Counted from the first letter of the stretch, positions 1-14,080 are shown. The stretch: DNA of 64,000 bases from Heterodera schachtii (GCA_023374025.1 SIJG01000011.1:1013343-1077342), one strand, 5' to 3'. Program-made: numbers and translations. Notes: generated from the letters alone by a model not told the origin.

Positions 1-3000
1 TTTTAATCCCTTGAATACCAAATTCTTTGTTTTCTTATTGTATTGATATCTCTGTACATAAATACTTACTTACACCGTATAATATGGGTCTCAAAATTTT
101 ATTTATTTGTTTTTAAGTGTAAGTTAATTACTTGATGATTTGTGCAGATACTTGGTTTGCCAAATATCATGCGACCCTTTTAACTATTCTGGTCCAAATC
201 ACTCTCCATAATTCTTTTTATTTGGGTTCACTTGAAAATTATTCAATCATTGAAAGCATTTTCCTTATAATTTTATATTATGTTTTTTTAGTCGACACTT
301 GTGCTTAGAATGTGTAAGATTTAAAAGTTTCATTTATTTTTAATCTATTTGTTATATCAGTGTTTGCAATTTTCACAAAAAGCCTATTTTACTATTCATA
401 GATTTTCATTATATAGCAGACAATATCAAATGCTTTGTTTAAATTAATAACTTAAACAATCTGTTAAGTTTATGCTTTTTAAGGACTTTTTTTTTGTATA
501 ATATAATTAAAATCTTTGTTTGTAGCTATTTTTAATTTTTAAATATCATTTTAATAATTTTATTTTCATGGAACTCTGTTACATGTTTCGAGTTTAAGGT
601 TTAGTCCTCCCATTTAATTAAATAATCCATATCAGCGTTTCATGGCTTTATCAGTTTGGATTTTAATTTTTTGTAACAATTTATTAATCATAATATTTTT
701 TCTGGTCAAATTAATTAAACCTCTTGCTTCGTTGTTCTTGTGCATAATTAAAAATATGTGTTCTTTTTTTTATCGATTTTAGTTGTTCTTTTTAAAATGT
801 TTTTACATTATTTTGCAAAATAAATGCTTCTGTTGCCTCAATTTAAATCGTTCGTTATTTTTTTAATTTATTCGTTCTTACTTATGTATTTGTTTTTTAA
901 TATTATGGCATTTATCGAGCCATCGTAATAAATTTTGCAAGATTTTTTTTTTTTTATAAAACTAATTCATTTGTAACGATCGTCCTATCAAAATTATTTT
1001 GGCTTTCTCTTTTATTATTTTGCTTTTTATTAATGAATTAATTTTAATGTTTTATCTTTTAAGGACAAACAAGCACATTACAAAAAAATTCAACACATTG
1101 CAATTGGGAAAATTTCTTTCTTTTTTTTTTGCATAAAAATCAGCGCTAATATAAAGTTTCTATTGTTTCCAAATTAATTCTGATGTCGTGAATGGATATA
1201 CCTAGCATATAAGCCACAATCAAACATTTGTATGTTTTGGTGGTTTTTTGAGTAACGACCCGGCACAAATACTTGTCGAAGTAAATAGAATGAATGATGT
1301 TCAGATGGAAATGCAATTGAGCAGAGAAATATAATATAATTATTTATTGGAAAAAAATTACTCGTAAAAGATTCAATAATTCTATTTTGAACGACTACCG
1401 TACCAAGAGCAGCAGCAGCATTTTGGACGAGGATCAAATGGCCAAGAAAAACGATTTTTAATTAATTAAATACATTTCAAAAGTGATCTAAATTTAAAGA
1501 CAAATCGTTTGTACCCTTTTGGCACTGTCCACTGTGCGACCAATTTACACGAATTGTGCCGACCGAATTCTTACACTTACAATTGATAAAATTGAAAAGA
1601 GAAAATTCCTACACATTTCTCCCCTGATTTTATGTAAAACTGCAAGTGCATCATAAATATTTAAATACTTTGTTAGTTTTAAATTTGAAGATTGTTCATG
1701 AAAAAAATTAGATTGTTTTCAAGTGTTCTTCCTTAATTATTTTCTTGACCTTTTTATTATTCTTTTTATGATATATATAATATTATTTAAATTATGCAAC
1801 ATGTTGGCATTTTAATTTATAATTTTGGTGCACAAGAATTATATGCCATTTACTTTAATATTTAAAATAGTATTTCCGCAGTGCTAAACGATGGAACTGC
1901 CTTTTCATGCCTTTTTATTTAGGTATATATCTTAATATTTACTGTAAATTTATTTTTAAAATGTATGTTGGGATTATTTTTTGGCATAGTTTCAAATCAA
2001 ATTGCTCTGGCCTCGGATATATCTTGTCCCTAACACGTTGGGGTGATTCCTTATATAAACATTTAATTAATATTTTTTTCTTTTTAATGATTTAATATTT
2101 TTAGAATTTGTATTATTTCTTTTTTTTAAAAGGTTTAATTTTTGGATATTTTTATTATATTTTAATGTCAATTAAATTATTTGGTTTTAGTATGTAATAA
2201 AAAAAAACAAAATATTTTTCTTTATTTGATATTTTGACTTGCTTCAATAGAGATCCAATTAAAAAAGTAAACAATTTGATTGAATTTAGCTAGCTTAAAT
2301 ATATTTTTATAAAATTTTTTTTTGTCATATTTTCTCCAATTTTCATGAATCCAATAATTTTTGGTGAAACTGAAATATACTCGTTGGTTTTTACGTTTTA
2401 TTTTTGTTTTCCCATGAAATAAAATTTATTTTTTGGCATTTATTTCGTCAATAATATAGTTATGATTCTGTTTTGTAATAAATTATTTATCTTTGAATAT
2501 TTATTTACTCTTGATTCCGCATTATTATTAGTATAGTTCGAGAGAATTAACGCAATAGTAAATAAAACTGATTTATATATAATATAAATTTATATTTAAT
2601 TTATTTCCGTTTTTTTGTTATTTATTTCGCTTTCTAATTTGATAAATATTTTAAACTGTTGTCCTTGTTTTACAATTTTTGAATTTAAAAATTTTTATTT
2701 AACCGGTATTTGATAATTGTCATCCTATTTACAATATTATTGGATAAATCTATTCCTTCAATTTATCAGCCATTATTTTTGATTCCCGTTTAAAGGTTTC
2801 CGTAACAAAATTAGGCGATTGGTCGAAGATTTTATGGCCATTATCTCGTTTTCGATTTTAAGTGCACCGTAAAACTATTTGACAATGATAATAAATTGCT
2901 TGTGGTGCCTTTAAGAATATTTTTTCGTAAATGAAATTTAATTTTTCGAGTGAATGATTGATTGTCCGCTCATGTAATTATTAGAAAGTAATTACTAATT

Positions 3001-3822
3001 ATTCATGCGAAATTAATTTTGCAGATTCAGTAATTCATGCTTTAATAAGTGATTTGAAACCTTAATTCAAACTGTTTTACTTTTTTTAATTCACTTGCAC
3101 ATATGCCCATGAATGAAGTATAAAACATCAAAGAATTTATTTTAAAATTGAATTCAATCGATGATATTCATTCAACGGTTTTTCTGATCTCGAATCAGTC
3201 AATTAAAAAAGATAAATTAAAATTTTCATAAGTTTTGTAAATTATAAAATGAAAACTTTAGCTAACAATTAACTTTAGCAATAAAAATTTAGTTTATTGC
3301 ATTTATTTTCCTTTATTTATATATTTTTTTAATTTTAGCAAATTTATTAAAAATAATTCACTACAGATTTTAAAATTTCAAGTCGAAATTACCGCATGTT
3401 TTAAATCGGATTATTTTTATTTAGTTTAATTCAAATATTCCTTTTAATTCTGCAAGGTCATTTCATAGTCTGACGCCCTCAAGAGCAAATTCTGTGAACC
3501 AAATTTGGTATTAATTTGGGAAATTTTTCCTCATGCAACCTTGTTCAAAGTCGAGCATAATAGATTTGGGGTATTACAATGATAGCCTTTTCTTACATGG
3601 AGCACAAAGATTTTTTTATTTACTTTTTTAATTAATGTTGGAAATTTGTTATTAATTTTCGCTTTTTGAAACTTTATTGTAATTTGTATTTATTATTGAA
3701 TTCATTTTTATTCAAATAGATTTATTAAAACAACAATAATTTTTCTGAACATTATAATTAGCGTTATTATCTCTTTCAAATTGTTTTCATGTACCGTTAA
3801 TTCCATTGTGAAAATGACTTTA
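1..3822. other. AT-rich gene-poor region
   Basis: Very AT-rich sequence with no exon I can support. One minus-strand open stretch at 1174-1437 (87 codons) has slightly more balanced codon use and could be an exon of an unknown gene, but it matches no family I recognise. The rest is homopolymer-rich spacer and belongs largely to the duplicated block described separately. Confidence 0.6.
350..3480. repeat. Segmental duplication, copy A
   Basis: Collinear with about 10790-13310. Shared landmarks in the same order include 'gaaactgaaatatactcgt' (near 2370 and 12330), 'attatttttgattcccgttt' (near 2773 and 12667), and 'tttatttagtttaattcaaa' (near 3416 and 13246). The copies have diverged by many indels and substitutions. 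A shorter third relative lies at 4780-5000. No coding content is seen, so this looks like an old non-coding duplication. Confidence 0.7.
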
Positions 3823-3830
3823 CTATATAT

Positions 3831-4657
3831 CAGGGATGTTGCAAATTGAAAAATAAAAAGCGAAAGGCGAAAAGCGAAATTTGCGAAAGTAAAATAAAAA
3901 GCGAAAGCGAAAAGGCGAAAGTGAAATGCCCAAAAAAAGCGAAAAATGCGAAACTTGCGAAAGGCGAAATTTTTTTTCCAAAAATTAGATGAATTTGACC
4001 GACTTAAAAATTTGCCTTTTCATTCTTAACTGTTCTGTTTATTTGCTTTTATATTTTATTTCTTTTTTTAACGTAGAATTTTGTATAGAAATTTATAAAA
4101 CGCATATTTCACTTTTTGAAAATCGAGGTTCAAAAATTTACAATTTTTCGGTGAGCTTTTCAAAAACATTTTCGGAAACAAGGGGTGGGGGCGGCACCGC
4201 CGGGAAAATTTTTGAAAATTTGGATGGATCTGTCTAAAAAATGATAGATTTTTGCAATAATTACGATTTTTGGGCCCTGGCGATGCCGATAGGTAGCGCC
4301 AGGCGAATTTTAAAATTAAAAAAAATTAAATTAAAAAAGAAACCGTCAACCGGCATCGAACTCATGACAGAAAATAATGTCAAGGTTGATGCACCAACCA
4401 CTACACCACACTACAGGTAATAAGCAAAAGCAAATTTTACTATATTTCATAAAAATTTGGTAAAAATTTTGTGTTAATTTTTTGCTTTTTCTCCCATGAA
4501 AATGCATTTGTTTATTTTAAAAACCCAATCTTTAGGGGTGTACTTTTTTTTCGCTTTTCAGCCAAAAAGCGAAAGGCGAAAAGCGAAAGCGAAAGGCCCA
4601 AAAAAGCGAAAATGCGAAACTTGCGAAAGGTGAAAAGCGAAACTTGCAACATCCCTG
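3831..4657. mobile_element. hAT-like MITE with GCGAAAGGC subterminal arrays
   Basis: The element begins CAGGGATGTTGCAA and ends with its exact reverse complement. It is flanked by the 8-bp duplication ctatatat (3823-3830 and 4658-4665). The target is TA-rich, so the duplication alone is weaker here than in other elements. Inside both ends are arrays of the GCGAAAGGCGAAA motif in inverted orientation. The interior holds the GC-rich hairpin module (near 4190 and 4270), a tRNA-like stretch on the minus strand, and the core motif TACACCCCTAA (reverse strand, 4532-4542). No transposase frame is present, so it is non-autonomous. An 8-bp duplication with CAGGG ends is the established signature of the hAT superfamily. 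Confidence 0.85.
4344..4416 (-). other. tRNA-like pol III promoter remnant inside a MITE
   Basis: On the minus strand there is an A-box-like TGGTGTAGTGG followed, at tRNA spacing, by a B-box-like GAGTTCGATGCC. The stem pairing is too poor for a working tRNA, and the stretch sits wholly inside the 3831-4657 element. It is probably a captured tRNA relic or a SINE fragment. Confidence 0.35.
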
Positions 4658-4665
4658 CTATATAT

Positions 4666-5920
4666 TATATATATATATATATGTTATAATATTGAGAAAA
4701 TTACAAAAATTCACAATAAGATTAAAGTTTAATATCAAACTTAATCTTTATGTTTAATTTAATTTAATATTAAGTTTATTTTTGCAAAATTTTATTTTAT
4801 TAAATTCATTAAAAAGAATAAGTGATTTATCAGAGCGAGATTATTTTATGCTTTTTGAGAAGCACTCTTCGCAATGCCTCGGTTTAAATTTGTTCGACAA
4901 TTTTGTAATTTATTCGTTCTTGTGTATTTGTTTTTTCATGGCACTTAATCAGCCACTTACGTGATAAGCTTTGTGGATTTTTTTGTAAGCCTCGTCGTGT
5001 GTAATGAATTTGCATCATATAGTCGATAATTAAAATTTAGTTTATGTAATTGTTTTCCTCTATATAAACTTTTCAGTTTTATTTTCGTAAAACGCATTAA
5101 AAATATTTTCAATATTAATTTTAAAAATATTAGCGGAATAAATCTTTTAAATCCGAATTTTTTTTATTTTGCTTAAATCCAAATATTTCTTGTAGTTTCG
5201 TCCAATGAACGCATTTATCCAAAAGACAGCAAGCGCGTCTTCGTGCTTATGTATTTCTTTCGCTTTTTACTTTTATTGCTTTAATGTGCTTGTTATGAAT
5301 AATTATATTCAGTTTTATCTTAATATTACTATGAGTCTTTATTAAACCGATAGAATGGGTTTTTAATATTATTGATAAATATATTTGCGTAATAAATGAT
5401 TCCGGTAAGTCAAATAGCGAAAAAAGTATGGGTTATAAAATAGATTAAATTAATTCAGATTATACATTAATAAATTAACTGTAAATTATATTAATATTTC
5501 ACAGGTTTGAATACGAAGCGCCTAAAATTTTATTTAAAAATATTGATAACGATTTCATAAACTTATTCTGAATTATTTGCCTTAATCAAACAATCGTTTA
5601 ACGAAAATAATAAATTGGCTTTCCTGTCGCGCAAATATTTGATAATTTGTATTAAATAAAATAATTTAAAGATTTTTGATTAGAGCCAGCAATTTTAAAA
5701 GGCCGGACTCGGCCTTAGTTTAGTTTCAAAAAAGCATTTGCGATTCTGTTTAATTTTTTTTCAATTTTTATTGAAATTGGGATTAAAATATTGCTAAAAT
5801 AAGTTCACGGGTCGTTATTAAAATGATCGGAATCGGTCTTTGACAATAACGGTTGTGGCCTCCTGGTAAAAAATGATGATTAAAGGAGGACGAAAAGACT
5901 CCTTCTTCCGCCAACCAAAA
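4666..5920. other. AT-rich spacer with a partial third copy of the duplication
   Basis: Positions 4780-5000 resemble 780-960 and 10980-11060 (shared 'aatttattcgttctt' and neighbours). No exon is recognised. A short GC-rich patch near 5690-5720 ('agagccagca...ggccggactcggcc') resembles the edge of the GC-rich repeat found near 13500. Confidence 0.5.
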
Positions 5921-6015
5921 GTGGAGAATGAGCAAAGACAATCGATGGAAGGCGGTGCCCCCAGGGACGAATTTTGTGCGTCGTTTTGCATTGATTTTTT
6001 TGTTCCTCCGTTTAA
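5860..6015 (+). repeat. Dispersed repeat with GGAGGA/TCCTCC ends, copy 1
   Basis: Contains 'gagcaaagacaatcgatgga' and continues to 'tttgttcctcc'. Nearly the same sequence is at 15848-15985. The ends are loosely inverted (aaaggaggac... and ...gttcctccgttt). An open frame spans the second copy, but the two copies share no protein-like substitution pattern, so I treat this as a small transposable element rather than a gene. Confidence 0.5.
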
Positions 6016-6110
6016 AAATAAAAATTAAAGAAATATTCGAAAAAATACATGAATTAGAACTCTTCTCTTAGATTCACTCTTATTAAAACCTTAAGGATGG
6101 GATTTTATGC

Positions 6111-6942
6111 CAGGGCTTCGATTTGTTCTTAGTTCTTATTTATAAGAAATGTTCTGATTTGGAGGGTCCAAATCTTACAAAATAAAAATGTTCTTATTTG
6201 TAAGAAATGTTCTGATTTCGGGCTATTGTTCTTATTTTGTTCTTATTTCTAAAAATTCTTCAGAAACTTTATAATTTTATGGCGTAATGTCACTTAGATT
6301 TTCAAAATTTTTCATGGCGGCGCCTATCGGCACCGCCGGCTCCCACAAATCCTCTTTTTTCTAAAAAAGAATTGGCCCAAGATCGCAAAATATGGTCATT
6401 TTTTGGACAAAATTTGTTAACAAATTACATTAAATTTTCAAAAAATTTTCCCGGCGGCGCCTATCGGCACCGCCGGACTTCTCCCCTCGCACATACACCA
6501 AGTTTTTTTTTGGAAAAAGCGCGCCGCAAAAAAAAGTTTTGAAAAACAACAAAGTCTTCGCTTGGCCTTACTTGCAAAATTGGCCTTTTTGGTGAAAATC
6601 TGTTAACAAATCAGAACGAAATTACAAAAAAATTTCCGGCGGCGCCTATCGGCATCGCCTGACCCTCTCCCCTCGCCCATTTTCCAAAATTTTTTTGGAA
6701 AAATTTTAAAAATCTAGTTTTTTGATCACGAATGACTAAAACTTACGACTTGCTAATTTCCTCCCAAAATTGTAAAAAGCGATAATGGGAAACGAAAAAT
6801 ATAAATTTAATACATTTTTGATCGAAAACCCGAAAAAATAACTGGTTTAAGAAATTTTGTAAAATGTTCTTATTTTTGACCCTAAAATCTTATTTTTTGG
6901 CCTTGGTGTTCTTATTTTGAAAAATTTTCGATCGAAGCCCTG
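6111..6942. mobile_element. hAT-like MITE, TTCTTATTTGTAAG family, copy 1
   Basis: Begins CAGGGCTTCGAT and ends ATCGAAGCCCTG, flanked by the perfect 8-bp duplication ttttatgc (6103-6110 and 6943-6950). Subterminal blocks repeat 'tgttcttatttgtaag' at the left and 'gttcttattttgaaaa' at the right. The interior holds three copies of the GC-rich hairpin module (near 6315, 6452 and 6639). It is homologous to 14081-15667, which confirms that this is a dispersed family. No transposase is encoded. Confidence 0.88.
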
Positions 6943-6950
6943 TTTTATGC

Positions 6951-7560
6951 GCGAAAAAATCCAAAATTGGGACCTAAATAGGGGCAAAAAATTCGCGAAA
7001 TAAGGGCGAAAATAGGGGCGAAAAAGTTTTAAAATGTAGGGGTGAAATTTATTAAATTGCTGTTTTTTCTAGGTAAATAAGTTAAAAGCTAAAGCAAACA
7101 ATTTTAATCAATGATAACAACTGCAAATAAATATGTATTTTCGAAATTTTTGAATACATTTTCCAAAATAAATAAAATTTCAAAAAGCAATATTTTGACA
7201 AAAATAAATTTACAAAAATTTTGTTCAAGAATACTACCTTATTTAGTGGAAAATTCTTGAAAATTGTTGAATAAGTCGCCAAAAACGTGATCACGACAAA
7301 AAAATGTTTTTCATTGCATTTTTGTTAAAGAATTAGTGAATTTTTATGAAAAAAATTAAAAAATTGTGAAATAAGGGCGAACATAAAGGCGAAACGCCAA
7401 AATAGGGGTAAAAACTTATTTTAGGGGCGAACACTCAAAATAGGGATTTCTAAGGTCGAATAAGGGCGTTAAAACGCAAAATTTTCGAACAAAAAATGTT
7501 TTTTCGTGCATTTTTCGTCGAGTTAAAGCCGCTGAAAAAATAAGTAAAAACCTAAGAATC
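6951..7560 (+). repeat. GGGGCGAAAATAGGG-type dispersed repeat
   Basis: Rich in 'ataggggcgaaaa' and 'ataagggcgaa' words. The right part, about 7380-7560, reappears inverted at about 17300-17545, including 'gaaaaaatatttgtagcgcg'-like and 'ctaggaatccctattttga'-like stretches. Probably another non-autonomous element. I could not fix its ends. Confidence 0.45.
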
Positions 7561-7759
7561 CGTTCCCTAGTAATAACATTTAAATTTTTTATTTTTAACA
7601 AAATTATTTTTAGATAATGGCAGAATTTATTATTTTACATAGATTATGTTCATAAAATTTTTGGCTTGAAAATACCACATATAAATATTTGAGCACTTTC
7701 TTCATTAATTATTAGGTTTAGTGGTTCTCTGCTAATTCCCATATTCTAAAATGATTTAT

Positions 7760-8205
7760 TACTAAAAAATTTGGTACTTATGTCGTTTTAGACCATAAAA
7801 AAAATAGTTTCTAAATCATATAAACATTCTAGGGTTCTCGGGGTCGGGGGTACCCGGAATCACTGACCACGGATCTGACATCCATTTGACAACCGAATCC
7901 GAACAAAAAAACGAAAGTTCACATTTTCTAACTTTACATTTTCGGCCTAAAAACGGCTTAGATGATCTTTTATTATAGGAGTGATGGATTTCACTTTGTT
8001 TACGCGTGTTTAAACCGGCCTTAGCAAAAATGCAAAATTCGAAAAATGAACATTCGAATTTTTTGTTCAAATTCGGGACCGGGTTTAGGAAATTGTTCGA
8101 AATGTATGTCAGATTCGTGGTCAGCGACCCCGAGAACCCCCTAGAATGTTTATATGATTTAGAAACACTATAAACGACATAAGTACCAAAAATTTTAGTT
8201 AAGCC
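7760..8205. repeat. Foldback element of the GACCCCGAGAACC family
   Basis: A large inverted repeat. The left arm runs from 'tttggtacttatgtcgtttt' through 'taaacattctagggttctcg'. The right arm is its reverse complement and ends 'aacgacataagtaccaaa'. Within each arm sits the dispersed phrase 'gtcagattcgtggtcagcga' next to a 'gaccccgagaacc' stretch. Degenerate copies or halves occur near 20230, 25830, 33060-33430, 40210-40500, 41000, 56400, 57290-57510 and 59960. Confidence 0.7.
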
Positions 8206-10789
8206 AAATTTTGAATAATCTTAGGGGTTCAATTTTTGTTTTTTAATATTTTTTATGATTAAATTTTAAGGAATATGCCTCAAAATTTGAGCTCTAATGT
8301 TAAATAAAAAGCAAATCCCTTTCTGAATTTAAAGCATAAAAAGTAAAGATTGCTAGCAAAAAAAAAATAATATTAATATAAATAAAAGCGAGAGAAAAGT
8401 AATAAACTGAGAATAAGTTTATTTGAATTAATTAATTTTTTTTATAAATAATTTTTTATTTAATTATTTTATAATCATTTATTTTGGCAATCAAGATTAC
8501 TTTCTTTGCAATCATTTTTTCCTCTTTTTTTGTTTATTTCCTGAGAATTCAATGGTTTATTTCTAATAATTTCATGAATTTTTTAAATAATCTTTATTCA
8601 TTGTATTTGCATTTATATAAAAGCTTATTTTTTATTCGTTATCCTCATAATGCTTAAGGTTTGCATGTTTTTATTGCCAATTGTATGAAGAACCGAGGTG
8701 TACCATTTTGAGAAACCTCTGTAGTTTAAGGCTTAATTTGGCCGCAATAATCATGATCAATTAAAGAAAATTAATGTGTCATTTGAACCGCTGTTTTCTG
8801 ACATGTATTTATCTCAGATATCAATACTAAAACACCAATATTTAATTTCGAACTTTTTTTTCAAATAACAAATTTGTATGTTGAGAATAAATTTATTTAT
8901 TCATTTGGTAAACCTTTTTAAATTTGATCTTTCAAATTTATTAATTAGTATTTAAATGTATTTTCGTTTAAATGCTTAATACTCGATAAGTAAACGCAAG
9001 TTGAATGTAATTAGTCCCACCTGTGATATATATATTCGGATTTTAACTTAATTATTTGCATTGTATTTTTTTCCTACAGATAATTTGAACGTTGGTATTA
9101 TAGGCTTCTATTTTACATAAATTTAATAAAAGCCTTTTTTGACTTTTTTTCGGATTCTTTTGCCGTTAATAATGAATGCAATTTAAGTAATAATTTGTAA
9201 AAAAAAAAAAATTTTTTTTCATTTTCCTCAAATAATAATTTGATTTTTTGTAAGAAAATAATGTTATATTGTTTTATGTTAAATTAAATTTGTTTTATTG
9301 TATTATTAAACATGTTTTCATAAAGCAGAAATAAAATATTATTTATATTAATTTTGAATTTAATTTTTTATATTATGATTCATTAGAAGATAACTGATTT
9401 TTCTTGGCATCTATTAAGTTTTATAATTATTAATTTTTATATCCTTTTAATTCAATCATTTTTATTTTTTTGTCTCAAAATTTCTTATCCCGTTAAATTT
9501 TTCCCTTCACAAGCTTCATAAGATAAAAATGTAAAATTTAGTTTGACCAATTAGCAACCCCCAATTACACTACTGTACACCAAATGGTGATGCCTTCTTT
9601 GGTGATCATCGTATCCACAATGGTTGTTTGTCAGCCAATGGCCCAGGTTTTGTTTGTTCTTTGAGGCCGCGGCGGACTTGAATTTTCTTCCAACAGATAT
9701 ATTAAAGTTTTGTTGCTGATAATTGTAATTATTTATTTTTATTATTCATTATTTCCTTATCTTACTTTTATATCTGAATGAATTTTCCTTAGATTATGTA
9801 ATTTCAAATAATTCGGAATTCATATATTGATTCCAATGAATGAACAAATACCATATTAATTAATATTTAAAATTAAAAGTTTATTATTTTTTATTTTTTA
9901 TCTTAACTCGCAAACGAATGTCACTATTTCCACCTTTATTCTTCCGATAATGTAGGTATAAGAAAAATAGTTAAATTTATTCAAAATAATTTTCAATTTA
10001 TTATTATCCTCTTTATTTGTTTCTTCCCTGGAAATTTTTTATTTACTTCTACTCATGTTGAATTCATTTTTAAAGATTACATTTTTAAATCGAAATAATT
10101 AATTCATAATCAATAACAGATAAAAAAATCAAAATATTCATCGGAATTTTAAAGTTTTGGCTGGGAAATATATGTAAGTTATGTTCACAAAGTTTAAACC
10201 CTGAAATTTACAGGCAAATACCTTAGCATAGGGTTTTTAGTTTTATTTAACATTACAGTAATGGTGTTGAATATGCTTACAATTAAATCTTTTTCCACTC
10301 AAGCGCTTTTTTCTTGGTTTTTCGTAAATTGGGAAATAAAGTGTCCTCAAGAGTATTTTTTCTGTTATTATTTTTTTAATAATTTAAAATCGGTTAATAA
10401 ATACGATTACATTTTCTCTTTATAATTTTTTTCAAGAGATATTGAGATCAATTTAGAAGAAAAATTAATCCAATGATAAATACAAAGAAATCTTTCAAAA
10501 TTTAACTATTAATTAAAAGGGCTAATTTTCAAAAGTTTAAAAAGCCATTTTTGTCATCATCATTTGCATGATTTAATGGATTTTGGAATATGAACTTTTT
10601 TCTATTTAAAGCTCTATGGTAATAAAAATTTAAAGATTTAAAGTGATTATATTATATTTATTTCTCCCCCTTTCATTTTCACTATTAATAATCAATTATT
10701 TTTAAAATTATTTATTTTTTTATCTTTTGAATTTAAAATATTTTGTTGTATTCCTTATCTCCGAACAAGAAATATTTGACGCGTTTAAG
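8206..10789. other. AT-rich spacer, nothing recognised
   Basis: Homopolymer-rich non-coding sequence. A slightly GC-richer patch at 9560-9690 does not yield a recognisable exon in any frame. No inverted repeat with a target duplication was found. Confidence 0.5.
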
Positions 10790-13310
10790 AATTGTTACAT
10801 TCAAAATATAAGTCACAACTTTTTTATTTTATTTGAATTAAAGTGTAGGTTATTTAATTAAGTTTCACAAAAAGCGTATTTAACTTTTTATGCTTTTTAA
10901 GGATTGCTAATTTAATCTTTATTTACCTAAAATTCTGTTACTAATCTAATATTTTTTCTGACAAAATTAATTATACCTGTTTGCTTCGTTATTCTTTGTG
11001 CATTATTTGCCTCGGTTTAAATTCGTTCGTTTTTTTGTAATTTATTCGTTCATCTTGTCAAAAATTATTTTGGCTTTTTCTTTATTATTTTTTGCTTTTA
11101 TTAATGAAGAAATTAAAAACAATTTAACTAAATATTTACACACTCTTATTGCTTATAGCAATTTATGTTTTGTTGTAAATTTTATTTTTTCAAGTTTTTA
11201 TTTATTTTTATTCACTTTTATAATACAATTTATTATATCAATGTTTTAATTATAAAATATTAAACATTATGTTTTAAATTTTCTTTAATTCTTGTTCAGT
11301 GCGCTTGCCATCATCATGTAGCCTTTTTCATGAATGTCACGATACTTTTTTCTCTTAATTTTCACTTGTTGACTCTTAATAATAATCTATACAATTTTTA
11401 ATAAAGTAAAAGTAAAATATTATTTGTATTTAAGTATTAAAAACTTAATTATTTATATTTATGTTTCATTTAAAAGGCATTGACTAATTCTATACACTAT
11501 TAAATTTTATAATTTTTTTTATCTTTTTATTTTGCTAATTTATATTTGTGTCTCATAAATTTTCATATTCCGTTAAATTTTGCCCTTCATAAACTTCACC
11601 AAAGAGAAGTTTAAAATTGAATGTTTTTCTTTCAAAAATATATTAACAGTTTTTGTGTGCTACATTTGTGAAATATTCAGTAAGATTCGTATTACAGTGA
11701 AATAAAATTTAAAGAATGTTTGTATTTAATATTAGTTTTAAATTACAAACCTTTTTAAGTATTTTTTCAAAGATTCAATAATTTTATTGCTTTAATTGGT
11801 GAACTTTTTTAATACTAATATAATTTATTTTTAAAAAAATCATATTTTATTTAACAAATTAATAGGATGATAACATTTGTTATTTTATTCGGGAAAATAA
11901 AGGCATTTTTGTTTTATTTTTTTGGATAACTCATGGCCCATTTAAGTTGGTGTGATCCCTTATATAATATAATTAATATTTTTTCATCTTAATGATTAAT
12001 ATGTTTGAGAATTTGTATTCATTTCTTTTTTAAATATTTAAAAAGTATTATTTTTGCAGGTTATTATATTTAATGTCAATTAAATTAGTCCTTTTAGCAT
12101 GTAATTAAATAAATAATATTATTCTTTATCCGCTATTTTGAAGCATCGAATTAAATATGTAAACAATTTGGTTGAATTTTTTTACCTCGTGCTTTTTAAA
12201 GATTTATTTTTTGTTCATAAGCATTTTTTTGTTTATAAACATTTACATCAAAAGCTACCTAGCTTAAATATATTTATTTAAAAAAAATTTTTGTCAGTCC
12301 TCCAATTTTCAAGAATCCAAAATTTTTGGTGAAACTGAAATATACTCGTCCGTTTTTTTATACTCGTCCGTTTTTTAAGTTTTATTTTTGTTTTTCCATG
12401 AAATAACATTTATTTTTTTGGCATTTATTTCGTCAAATAATATAGTTATGATTAGAAGATTAAGAAAAATTTGTGTGTTTTGTAATAAATTATTTATCTT
12501 TGAATATTTATTTACTCACTTTTGATATTTCGTTTCTTTTGATATATATTTTAAACTTTTCTCCTTGTTTTATAATTTTTGAATTTATTTAACTGATATA
12601 ATGATAATTGACATTCTATTTACTATATATTTTATTGGATAAATTTATTCCATCAATTTATCAGCCATTATTTTTGATTCCCGTTTAAAGGTTGGCGTAA
12701 TATAAGCATATTTTTTCTTAAATGAAATTTAACTTTTCGAGTGAATGATTTATTGTCCGCCCATGTAATTATTAGAAAGACTAATTACTAATTATTCAAG
12801 CGAAATTATTTTTGGCAGATTCAGAAATTCATGCTTTAATAAGTGATTTGAATTTATTGTTTTACTTTTTTTTAATTCACTTGCTCATATGCCCATGAAT
12901 GAAGTATAAAACATCAAAGAATTTATTTTAAAATTGAATTAAATCGGTGATATTCAGTCAAATAAAATTAGATTATATTTTTTTGCTTTTTCTCATTAAT
13001 AAATTATTTTTTAAGATTTATTTTATATAATTTGATAAAATTTGTTGTTTTTTTTTTTGATGATAATGTTACAAGTTTCTTTGTTCTCAAATTAGTCGAA
13101 TAAAAAAAGATAAATGAAATATTTTAGTAACATTTGTAACTATATAAATGAAAACTTTAGCTAACAATTAACTTCAGCAGTAAAATATTAATTTAATGCA
13201 TTTATTTTCCTCGAAATTAGCGCATTTTTTAAATCAGGATTCTTTTTATTTAGTTTAATTCAAATATTCTTTGGAAATAGGCGCAAATTCAATTCTTAGT
13301 CTGTCGCCCT
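10790..13310. repeat. Segmental duplication, copy B
   Basis: The second copy of the block at 350-3480, in the same orientation. The similarity is clearest at 11930-13310. The small open frame at 10998-11249 lies in this repeated sequence and shows no family signature. Confidence 0.7.
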
Positions 13311-14080
13311 CAAGCGCTTCTTCGTGTTTTAATACTTCATAAGACTTTTATTTTATTACTTTAGTTCATCTTAAAATTTTATTTTTGTGTCTGTTATGCT
13401 TGATATAATAATTATATTCATTTCTTTCCCACGCATATTAAATGATTCCGTACATAGAAAAAGTCGGAAATTCAAATTTTCCGAAAGATTTTATTTTGAT
13501 TAGAGCTATTAATTATAAATGTCCGAGGCTCGAGCTTTAAAAAATGCTAATATTGGCAATCTTTTTATACTCAAATCAAAAATTGCGGAATATGGTATTT
13601 TTATTGTTGCTGCGCAATTTTCCAATGTTTTTATGTGAGTGGATGGTTTCGGCATTGGAGAAATTTTAAGAATTTAAATGTAATTAGATTTGGCAAGCTT
13701 TTTCCCAAATAAAGGATTACAGTAAAATTTGACGACTTTTTTACATTGCTTACGAAAACTTTATGGTATGCTTTTTTCAATAATTTCCTGAGAAGGAAGG
13801 AATCGGCGGTTCTGATAGGCGCCGCCTGGAGGAAAGTTTTTGAAGATTTGAGTGGAATTTAATTTTTCAAAAAAATAATCATTTGCAATTCTGTTTCAAT
13901 TTTTTAAATTGAAATTTCCCCTAATTAATAAAATATCCCCTTATTCTTTCTTTAAAATAACGGATTAAAAATATTTCGCTAAAATATTTATTATCAAATA
14001 AAGTTGGGATGTTGTCAAAAATGGTCTGGCCCGGGCTAATTAACCGGCCATAATCGCCCAGTAAAAAAGTCCGTTTAAGC

